In this document: positions 14,601-26,600 of the stretch, piece by piece
Numbering within the stretch: position 1 is the first letter of the stretch
How the letters are laid out: each line of letters opens with the position of its first letter
Assembly: GCF_910592395.1 (NCBI RefSeq)
Contig: NC_088318.1
Coordinates: 1,984,001 to 2,048,000 of the forward strand
DNA: 64,000 nucleotides
Direction of reading: 5' to 3'
DNA from: Lineus longissimus
Taxonomy: Eukaryota > Nemertea > Pilidiophora > Heteronemertea > Lineidae
Notes under the pieces: model-generated
The model's database searches: none
The model's input: the letters and a program-made list of their open reading frames with translations, nothing else
Told to the model about the DNA's origin: nothing
Position numbers and translations under genes: made by a program

Positions 14601-17600
14601 AGATGCGGATAGTTCAATCAAATTGGATGGTTATGTTGGATTTGACAGAACATAACAATGGATAAAGTGATTTTTCAGCGTGCTGGTGGGGACACCTTGT
14701 TAAATTCAAGGTCTGCGAATTCAAATTACGCTAGCTTGCTGGGCTTTGGGTTTGGGTCTCCTTTCTAGCTCCGGTCTCAAATTTTGTACATAGACCTAGC
14801 TGCTACACCTTGGTCTGTTGTTATCCTGGTGCTTTCCTTATGTTCTTCTTTATTAATGCTTGTCTTGCTTTGCCTTGTGCCGCTTTGAGCTACAGAGAGG
14901 TTGCACTCTATCCGACTCCCACTCCCACTCTGAGTTTAACTGGTGAATGACCTGAAGATTTCAAGGCTGTCAAGAAGTTTTCGCAAGGGAGTTTACCTAA
15001 CGGGATGGGAAACCCATCTCAACTTATGTCATAGTACACTCAAAGAGCATCAACTTGGAATGGGAGCGTGGGTCAGGTCAGTGCAATCTGCAGAGTACCG
15101 GTGATTATCGCTATAGGGACCAATGGACTAAACATCCCGAGATTCTGTAAAGATTCCATCTTCATTATTTTCAGGTGATTTCAAAATTTTCAAATAAGAA
15201 AAATGCGAGAGCGGCTGATCTGAAGCACCAGATCGTACAAGATATTTTTCTCTGGCCTGAAAGCTGGTTATCTGACTACAGAGTTTGAATATCTCATCCC
15301 CTATCTCAGAATATCTCTGATATAACAGCTTCCCTACACTTTATACAGATAAAATTGTCGCATTACCAGACTTTGAACGACAACCAGTGGCCATGAAAGA
15401 GAGTGCAGCTGGCAGCATTGTGCCTGAGACACCAGTACAGAAACCACGTACAGAGTTTCCAGAGACGTGGATTTGGTCACACGAGATGTCGGGGTAATAG
15501 TCATTGAAAAATAACCTAACAAAAGTTGCAGAAATGTTTCTCTTATATCACCTAACAGTACTGTCTGGTGGTTGCTAATATATTTGTTGGTGTGTTGGTT
15601 TCATTGAATCTGGTATCAAAATTTGATGTTTTAATTTTGCATTGATTGGCTGTTCTCTCTGACAGAAACTCCAGCTTTAGCCGATGACTTTAGGGTGGAT
15701 TAGTCAGTTCCATAAATCAGTTCCATTAAAAACTGATACTCAATGAAGTACGCATTCTAATTATGATGTTCTCTTCATTCATTTTCAGATTATTTTCAGT
15801 TAACCTCATTTTCAGAGACCTGAATATAGGAGTCTTCAGACCTAATACCTTCCAACAACATCCAAGATAATTTGAGTACTCTGAAAATATTTTATGACGG
15901 GGAGGGAGGTGAATTCATGTTGTTACCAATGAATATGACCAACCAAATTGTGCCTGGATCTTAGAAAATAATGTGAATTTCCCATTCACTTGAAACAGAT
16001 GAGTTTTTCCAGCCAGATGTTGCTCTGCTTGGAGGAGTGCAGGAGGCAGGAAGCGCTGCTGAGTTCAAGAACCCAGCGCCCACACCCCGGACAGAATTCC
16101 CAGAAACTTGGATTTGGTTGCACGAAATGTCCAGGTATTATAGTCATTGAGGAATATCCAAAAAATGTTGCATAAGTGTACCCTGGATCCCTTACCTAAT
16201 TATTGTATGGTACATATATTTGTAATTTTAATTGTTTTGATATAATTTGGTGTCATGATTATGTCACTCTTTCTCAAAAGTCCTCCGTCGCAAGTAACAT
16301 CACACGCCCTACTGGTTTTACCAGTTTCACTCCCACTGGTTTCACACTTACTGGTTTCAGGCACTCTTACTGGTTTCATGCACTCCTACTGGTTTCACTC
16401 TTACTGGTTTCATGCACTCCTACTGGTTTCAGGCACTCTTACTGGTTTCATGCACTCCTACTGGTTTCACTCTTACTGGTTTCATGCACTCCTACTGGTT
16501 TCACTACACAACTCCATTGGATCCATTGAAACTTAAGCTGTCTTAATTCCCTCGTTTCATTGCAATTTGGCCAATGTGTGAAATGAGTACGCAGCTATGT
16601 CCCATGTGGTGAACACTAAGATAAAATGTTCAACAATGACTGTTCTGTGTTTTTGATAGTTCTTTGTATAATAATTATCAATTCTTTTGACATTTTCAGA
16701 TAATTCTATCCACCAGTTCTGTGATACCAGTAACTAAAAGAAACACACCAAATCCATGATATTTTCTCTCTTTTGTAGTTCTAAATAGAGACATAGTGTT
16801 TGATGCTGTCCCTGCCTCAGCATGTTATGGAGGAATGAAGGTTTTGATTATGATAGCCGTTGGGATCACTTGTTCGTTCGATGCTGACAAAGTTGGAGCT
16901 TGGTCACTGACCTAAAAAAACCACTACTGTATGTCTCTTTTACTCTATTTGATTTAGGTGACGTTTTAGTGCAGTTTGCTGCTGCTGGAGAGAGAGGACC
17001 AATAATGAGGAAAGGTGGTAGAGGGCCGACTACCGCTCCGGTTAAGTCCAAGCCTCGCGTTGAGTTTCCTGAAACATGGATATGGGCCGATAGCTTGGCT
17101 AGGTAACATCAAACTGAAAAAGCATGGCTTTAGCTTTTATTTTCACTCAATTCTAATCGCATGCCCATTCTTTTGCTTGGCTTATTGTGGCAATATCCAT
17201 CCTCTGGTTTCCCAGTGCAACCCAGTTATCCGTATTCCTCCAACACCTGAACTGGTAGTATTTGGGACGTAGATATCTTTGCGCCTTGTGTGTCATGATG
17301 CTGTAAGCTTGCTGTTTGAATTATTTGACTTTTTGGGACTTTTTCAGCATCTTGACCGGCCCAGGTCTTTGACGTGTCAAGAAGCTCCTCTCAAATATCA
17401 GTTATACAAACTTTGGGGAGTCTGGATGCTTTTTCAGGTGCTTAAAGATGGGTCATTTGCTTTTGCTCAGACAGGCAATGGACGATTAACTATCCATGAC
17501 CGATATGTTGCAGATTGGCGGATTCTGAATTGATTTCAGTTTTCTTTCATAGTAAAAGCCAGGTATTTGAATTCTTGGAGGATGGATAAAGACAATGTTC

Positions 17601-20600
17601 ATGAACAAGCCATACCTTTAGATGATGATATTTCAGATGTTTTTTATTGAATAGTCTGTACAAATAACCCACTTTCTCTCAATATCTTTTTCTTTACATC
17701 ATCAGGAGAGGTTCTCTTCGATGGATTTCGTGAGGATGCTGTCATGAGAAAAACATTGACCAGTTATGTGCAGAACAGACCTGCACCTGAAGTAGTCAAG
17801 GCGAGGGCCGAGTTCCCTGAAACTTGGATATGGTCTGAGAGTGTGGCTAGGTAACATTTAAACCTGTCAGTATAACTCTGGAGATTTTCTTGGTAACAGG
17901 ATATGCATGACATTTCTTTGTTGATTTTGCTCTCTTTTCTATTCTTTTCAATTTTAGGGGGCCTTTTCAGCTGCATTAACAAAGCACATATCTAGACAGG
18001 TCATTGGAGATGACTTACCGATTATTTTCTATTTCATCAGGATTTTGGCCACTTGCAATGATGCCGCGTAGGCCTGTCTTGAGGAAAATGTCTATTCCCA
18101 GTGGAAAGCCTCAAGCCAGTTCTCCAGCAACAAAGATAAAACCACGCGTTGAATTCCCCGAAACGTGGATTTGGGCTGATACCTTGGCTAGGTAACTGGT
18201 TACCCTGTAGTGTGGCTGAGAAGGCTGTCAATGCAGCACATTTTAAACTGGTAGCATTTCAGCCTACATTATATGGCTTATGGCTTTTAGTGCTTTTTTT
18301 CAGCAGTGTTTTGTGAAAATTTTTCGATATTTTAGTTTTAGCTCAGCTCTTGTTTTTGTTCTGTATATATGATATTTAGTTATCGTCTCATTTGTCTAGT
18401 GTAGATAGTGTGCCGCCCCCCCCCCTACCCCTCTGCAGCTAATTAATCGGAACAGGAGAGGTTTTCACCGAACAAAAACCTCTTTGACAAAAACCTCTTT
18501 GAAAAATGCTCACCATTTGCATATAACGTTTATTACAGGAGATGTCTTTTTCGAATATGAAGCCATGGCATTACCGGATGTTGCGGATAAAGTAGCGGCA
18601 CCCGGCGGCGCCAATACCCCTGCGCCAAGACAGGATTTCCCTGAGACTTGGATCTGGGCCGATGCCTTGTCAGGGTAGGCCCTATCAGATGTAGCTATTC
18701 CTTGTTTGGATATCCCCATTCCTGTCTGCTCTATCAGACATCCGGAGAACAATGTGATTTGACTCGGTAACTAGTTGTTTGACGCTATACCCACTCAACA
18801 TTAACCAGACATTTCTTCCAGTCCATCAGAATGTGTGATTCTTGTGTTCATACCTTTCCTCTTTGAACTTACCCTCTTCTAATTATATCTTTACCATAAC
18901 CTTATCAAGGACTAGGTGATACCCATCGAAATTGGTCCTCAACTGCCCACAAATGTCCCTCCAAACAGAACCCCTTTTTAGAGTTGTCCAGCATTTGGCT
19001 CTACGATCATTTGTCCCTACCATCAAAGTTTTATCTTCTTCAGTGCTTATTCTGTCAATTTCTACAAATCTCATCTTTCTTCAAGGCATAGGAATTCGGA
19101 GGAGCAAACATTAATCCTGATATCCTCAGGCATGGAGCATGGAGCCAAATGTTCACTGATCACAAATCTCCACCAAAAATTTTATTCATTGTTTTTCAAC
19201 TTCTCATTCAAAAATTTCTACATTTTATTTTCAGATGACATTGTCTGGCTTTATGATATATTTATATTTTGATAACAATTTTGAGGATTATAATGTTTGA
19301 GAAATTACGAAGTCCCTGACAGAGTGGACTGGCTGGTTTCTAATGTCAAATGTGCATGGAGTGAAAAAGGTTTGCGAAAACTTCCCTGAGCCCTGTTTTT
19401 TAATCAGATAAATAGTAGATTAACCACAGGCTTGTTGGGTAATGCAAGTAGGCAATTGGGCCAGACAAATATCGAAAAAGCAAGGCTTCATTTTCATATT
19501 ACTACAGTAACTTACTGGACTGTTCTTTCAAAAACGCTCCAAGCCCTGAAGGAAAGTCAGATGTCCTTCAGAACCTTTTGGAGAATTTAGTTGTGAAAAC
19601 CTTTATCAATTGTTTTCAGCAACTTCGTTGGGTAGTGGAGATGATTTCCAATATGCATATTATTATGATGCTGACTCTGAGCTAGATGCTGACTCTAATC
19701 TTGATGATTACTATGATTACGGTGGCACTGATCCGGGGGTTCGACCTCGACTCCGACAAGAATTTCCCGAGACTTGGTTATGGCTAGACAGACCTGCAGG
19801 GTTTGATATATTCAATATACTATGCATTGTTGTCTTGATCAGCCACATTCATGAGTAGCATTGCATTACATTACATTACACTGTACATTACATTACTGTT
19901 TGCATGATGTCGCTGACTAGATTCTATTCTAATGATTCAACCTCGAATCTCACAAGAATACCCGAAGGGTAGGTTACAGCAAGATAGACCTATAGTGTGT
20001 CGTATTCTTGTTTCTTTGATTAGCCGCATTGACAAGCATTTTCTCTGGCATCCATGCCAGCATTTGCGACACCGTCCATACATGGGCCTTCTCTGACTTG
20101 ATTCACCCTTGGTCTGTTAGCAAACATCACTTTTGCAGAACTTCATTTCTCTTCTTCGATTGTTGCCATATAATAAGGAAGTGCGGATTTACTGTCAAAT
20201 AAATGCATGTCTCTCAATGCTTGTGCGGAATTTCAGCCAGTTTCTTGAATTACCGATTCTAGGTGACTTCAATATCAAAATGGAGGCAATAAAAGAACCG
20301 GAGTTGGAGAGAAACAGGTTTGATGACACACGAAACCATTTTTTCCGTGGCGGACTGGACGATGATGGTCGTCCTGAAGAGAAACCCACTCCAAGAATCT
20401 GGGATCCTAAGTTCATTACACGGATAAGGTTTCCGGAAGCTTGGCTTTGGGTTGATAAGATGGTCAGGTGACTAGGAGTGATCAGATGAATCACCAGGAT
20501 CGTTGTAGATCAGACAGTCAGGCACTTGGTTTCTCTTTATTCTGAAAGTATTCTGTTGACACATTTCAAAATTTTGGGTGTAGTGCTTTTGGCTGTATAT

Positions 20601-23600
20601 ATTGTTTATAGGCAGTAATGTGCCTTTTAATCATTGCACAAACTGAATGATCTTTGTCCCTGGTACCACGGTTATAAAAGGAAGACAAATTGGAAGCCAG
20701 GTTGCCAAATTCATGATACTGGTGAAGTGTCTGGCTTTGTAACAACAAACCTTGCTTCAAGTCTTGTCAAATAGTGTCCTTTCTAAGTTGTCTCTTTCAT
20801 GTCTAACATGTCTTATGGTATATTTATTGTAGAAGCAGTCATGTTTAGATGTCAAGTTGTCTGTAGGGTGTCTTACCATTCCTCAAATTCTCTCTGCAAA
20901 TGAGGAACTGAACTTTTTATAGATTCCAGAAGATTGTGCTGCAAGTCGGGTACCTTTTCAAGTCCTGAATGGTAGTTTTATCGACAACTACCAAACAGTT
21001 TGCCTGTCTACAGTAACAATAGCTGGGCAAACATGAAAAGAGATTCCTTATCACAGACACAAACACAGAAACAAGATCAGTGTCAAAGTTGCAGGCATTG
21101 GCTACATGACATTAAGTCACTGTTGACTTCTGTCATTTGGTGTGTTCTGCCGATGGAAAATTCTTCTTCGTTCTTGACTTGAAAAGATGCCGTGCCGGAG
21201 TGGCAGCGCCTCCTATAGCTAGCGGGTTCAGTGAGCCACTTCCTCGATACTTAGACAGTGTATCAGCCAATGCACCATGTGCTATTCTTTCGTCCCTAGT
21301 TGGAGTGTAATTTCTAAAAGAAATTAGCATGTAGAATCTTTAATATTTATGTCTTTTTCTCAGATCTCAAGACATATTCGAGGAGAATTACGAACGTGCT
21401 ATCGATATATCTTGTTTGCTTGCTGTCTTTCATTTCGCTACCCGTACTATAAACCGCATAATTTTCACTGGGCTGAAGGTTGTCAAATGTACATATCTAT
21501 TCAATTGGCAGTTGACCGAATTCCGTGTTCACTGCAATAATTTAATGGTCAAAGTTTCAAGTTGAAATATCATGTTAGTGATTGCCTCCCAAATCACGAA
21601 AATAATGCGGTCACGAAAAGTTCCCGGTCTACAGTACTGGTAATTAATTGCCAAATCCTACTTGGCTTTTGCCCTTTCTTGTCTCTTAACCAGTTTTAAC
21701 GCACTTGTATGTAGCTATCAACACATTGGTTTAGCTTTCCTTCAGTTGCTTTCACTTTTGCTGCTTTTGTGATGCCTAGTAATAGCTTGTAGGTTTCCTT
21801 TTCTGTTGCATTTTGAAATATCTGGTTTGTTTTTTATTTGATGAGATTTATGCATTGAGATTCTATATTGTGAGAAGAAAATGTAATTGCTGTAAGCTTT
21901 TTACGTCACTTAGATTAAAGACATTTTAATGTTCATCTGCCATGATAATGATTGATTGATGGAGTCTAATTGATGAGTAGTCTTAAGAAATTAAAACTTT
22001 GATAGAATGTGTCACAACCTAAAAAAAATAGTCTTAAATGATTGAAACCACTTGATAAAACATGATTTAGAATTTGAAATATTCCTTCAAACTGTTGTGT
22101 TTATTTTGTATTCATATTTCTTATAGCTCCAATGGTAATGCTGTATTCCCGGCTAAAGTGCCCGACACCATCACCACATGGGTATGCTCTGCCTTCGCCC
22201 TCCACAAGACCAAGGGGCTTGGCATTGCCCCCAAACCAGCTGAGGTATGATTGAAAGCACTCCTACTGAACTTACAGCAGCACAGGTTGTATAGTCATCC
22301 GTGTTGTAGCAGTGCTGGTACCATATACTTATTAGAGTGGCATCAGTTACAAAATTCTCTCAGAATATTCCTTAAAAGTACATTTCTTGTATAAACAATG
22401 TACCTTCTTCTTCCTGTGTCTTCATTTATAGGCCTTGATGGGCCCATTGACACCCCTGTTCTGATGGAAGTTTTGACCAATCATCCCTATCATTGTTGTA
22501 TTGCACAGAGGAATATTAGGTGGTGATTTATTATCATTATTTCCATCCATCCTAAAATAGTCCAAAAAGGACAAAGTCACAACCAGAATGCAGGATAAGT
22601 TCAAATTTATTTTGAACAGATATGAGGCAGATTACAAATAGTTTTAACACAGAACGAATTTGCGTACCGGTATTTATTTTCAGAATAAAATCGTTTATTA
22701 TGAATTGTTTCTCCACTTTTTTCAGCTCATTGCCAAGAAAGACTTCTTTGTGCAACTTTTGATGCCATACTCGATCAAGAATGAGGAGTCGTTCATACTC
22801 AAGGTTCTGGTACATCGGTACACTCCTGATGCACTGGATAACGTAAGTAGGCCTGAGAAAGTCGGTTTACAGAGGAATCCTGGCTAAAAAATCTTGATGG
22901 TTTCGACGAATTGCAGCTTTTGACCACCAGCCTTGACTGTTTGACATGTAATTAAATCATCTATAGTGATAGACTAGTGTGGAGAGATCATACCAGGCTT
23001 ACTCTTGAGATATACATGTAAAGTCCTCCACCAAATCATTATAGCCATTCAGGACAATGATGTTACATAAAGGAAGAGTTCACTGTGATATTTCTGATGT
23101 AGGGCTGTGGATAAATAGAACCTGTGTGCTGCCCTGGATGAGTAATACAGACCATCCTATTAAGCTACAGAGAAGTCGGTCAGTGGACTCCTTCCTTTGA
23201 TAGAACGAGTCTACCATTGTCCATGGTGGAAGTTAGTTTGCTTCATGACATTGAGAACATGGATGTTGAACGAGATAAAGAGTATACATAAAAATAAACA
23301 GGAAGGATTTTACAGTTAGTCAAAAATGCTGAAATGATCAAGTTTTCTCAAAATTGCTTTAAAATATGCATGAAAACTATTTTATGTTTATTTGTTCACT
23401 CATCTCTGTTAAAGGTACAAGTGACTTTATTGGCATCCACCAAGTTTGAAACCAGCAATGTATTTGCCGCAAATGCAGTGTTCAAGACGAATCAGCCACA
23501 GACCAAATACATTGAGAAGGTATGTTGATTTCTTTGTTTTGAGTAGATGAAAAGATGCACAGTTTCAAAAGCCTTCTGTGTATTATACTGGCCATTTGAT

Positions 23601-26600
23601 TAAAATGTGAAAACAGGAAAGAATTAATAAGGGTTTTGGTCTTGTGATTAGCAATTGCTTAGGCATTCGTATCATTGTTCTTTTCCATTTGAGGTTATGT
23701 GTTTAACAGTGGTTGCTGGCTCCGTCATTCTGCCGAATCTTGGCCGAACTCTTAATTTTGTAACAGAAGAGTTGCTCTGGTGTAGTTCCTTAGACTTAAG
23801 CGGTCCCTGGTTTCAGCCTACAGTCAGCCTTAAGACTCTAGACAAGTCTCTTTTCTAACTTGCCTTATACTTTATATACCTTATACCCAGGTGTACAGCA
23901 ATGATTAGGTTGTAGCACTTACTTCATTGACTCATTTGAGGTCCAGAAAAAGGTGTCAGGATAGACGAGGGATTCAGAATGATGTCAGATGATAACCTCT
24001 ACCTTATTTGATATCAGGCTTAAAACCCCAAACTTTGCTTCATTTCCAGATGAAGGATTCGACCGAGATGGTTGCGTTCCATATTCGCGTCCCTCGAGTA
24101 GGTACGGTAAAGATTCAAGTGGAGGCCAAAGACAAAGCAGTAACGGTATCTGACGCAATTGAGAGGGACCTGAGGGTTGAAGTAAGTATACCCGCTACAG
24201 TCTTCACCTCTCTGCAGATGAGCAATTTTGGCTGGTGGACCTGTAATATCAGCTTCATTAAACTTTTTTCAGAATAGCTTTTAGTCCTGTTAGTGGCTTT
24301 TCCATCTGAACTCTTCTTTTATACTAAAACTGTAATCCAGCTTTTGTTCTTTAGCCGACGGGAGTTCAGCGTACTGTACCGATCACGTTCTTGCTCAGCC
24401 TCAATAGCAGTCATTCTGTATTGACGAAGGAAGTCCCGATTAGATTACCCAGCAGTGGTGTTGTCTCTGGTTCTGAGAAGATTGAGGTTGCAGCGATAGG
24501 TAAGCAGAGCAACGTTGTGTAAACTGGAAAATTTTCGCGAGGATTATTTGTGAATTTCATGGAAGAGCTAGCTGCCAAATGCAAACTTGAAAAGCGTGAA
24601 AATTTGAACTGTCAGGCGTATCCCCAAGATCTATGACACTAATTTGGTGTGATGGTGGGTTACACATAGTCAAGAGTCAAATGAAAAGAACTAAGTTTAG
24701 GAAGAGTTAATTTTTTAAGCTGCGTATACCAGTATGATATATCAAAACACGATTAAAAACATGGGAAAATTGATTAAGAAAATACCATTGCCGGAAATAC
24801 ATTTCATAATTGACCTTGACGACCAATTGTATTTTTTTTTAAATTTCCGCTCCCCTGCACATAGAAATCTGGGCTACGCAAATGGTAATGATGTTTACTC
24901 CTTATGATTTCAGGTGACATCATGGGACCGTCTCTGAAGAACATGGAGGGAATGATAAAGATGCCGTATGGCTGTGGCGAACAGAACATGATCAATTTCG
25001 CACCGGCGATGTTCATCTACAGATACCTTAATGCGACTGATAGCCTGACCCCAGAGACAAATGACAAAGCAATGAAGGTCATGGAAAGGGGTATGTAGAT
25101 AAGTCCTTGGGATGAGGTTTGCTCTGCAGCTTGCTGAACTTGAACTAACTCCAATAGGAGGGGGGGGTTGTTGATTATCATTCAGAGCCTTGTCTTGTCC
25201 AGTAGTGTAAATATTGAAGCAGTGTAATGCCACTGACATGACTGACACTATCAAATCATCAATTTTATATTAGTCATGGGGCAGCGGTAGTGCAGTGGAA
25301 GAGTCGGCCTCATGATCAGGAGGTCGTGGGTTCGACTCCCGGCCGAGTCACTGCTTAGTTCCCCTACTGGTCATGTTCAATTGAGCACCTTCTGGTTGCT
25401 CCTTGAAACCCCTGATTGATTTCTGTGGAGACCGGGGTAATAATATGATATCCCAAAGCGCTTTGAGCGAGAACTATAGTGTCACGGAATTGCGCTATAT
25501 AAAAGACTCATTATATTATTATATATACAATGTATTAGTATGGGATTTCAAAGCACTTTGCTAAATGTTTCTTCTTGTGGTCGAAGAAAGTTTATCCAGC
25601 GATCTTGACCGCTTGGCCTTCAGTTCTGCTCCCTCTGGTCAAACCTTACGCCTTTGGGCTATGAGTCAGGGCAATCCTGTAGTATATGGGCTGGAGTTTG
25701 GAAGGAACTCCTGCACTGGAAAAGTGCTGAACCCACTTCATCAAGTCTCTTTGAATGAGTTCGTAGACCACTGTGTTTTGAGACTTGATTTTGCCGTCCT
25801 TCACCTCTCTGTGCTCCTAATCAATGAAAAAGTTAACTAATTTAGTATTTTGTTTGTTTTTCTGCATGTGTAGGGTACACGAGGGAGTTAACCTTCTTCC
25901 ATACCTGCTGTGATATAGGAAGCGTGAGTGCTTTCGGCGATCACTGTTTTGGTTCCTTTCCTTCCTGCAGTGGCCAGGAGGGCAGCACTTGGTAAGTTCT
26001 GAGAGCGTTAAAGGCTACTTCTTCATTTTCACCACCCTCAGAAATGTTGCCTTCAGTTTTCTATTTGGTCCACAAAGTTGTTTTCAAGGCTCCGTCCGCT
26101 GGCGTGAAGTATATCAAGTTGACTTGGTTCAATCTGCTGAGCACATGCTTCAATTAAAGAATAACCGTAGTGAAATTCCATTGTAATGACTCGTGCATCA
26201 TTTTGGCAGTTTGCTTCATCTTTGTTTTGAAGTCGACTGAGGTGCTGGAAATGAAAAGGGGTTTGACTGTATTTGACAAACGTGAAGTTATTTCATTGCA
26301 GGCTAACAGCTTTTGTGATGAAGAGTTTCGGCCAGGCAGCGAAGTACATTACAATCAGTGAGACTGGTATCTACAAGGGTGTTGATTGGTTACTGAGCTT
26401 ACAGGAGCCAAATGGAAGTTTTCGCCTACGTGGCCGTGTCATTCATAACGACTTTCAGGGTGGGTCGGCAAAAGGCATTGCCCTGGATGCCTATGTGCTC
26501 ATCTCGATGATGGAGTACCCTGAAGGCTTCAAGGACAGGCAACAGGTAGGGCCTCATCCTTTTAAAATGTTGATCAAGAAAAGAGACTTTTTCTAGAGCA

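Noticed and set aside
25276-25350. Functional tRNA gene
   Set aside because: A and B boxes are present but the sequence continues into a SINE body and tail, and I could not fold a complete cloverleaf with a proper acceptor stem.
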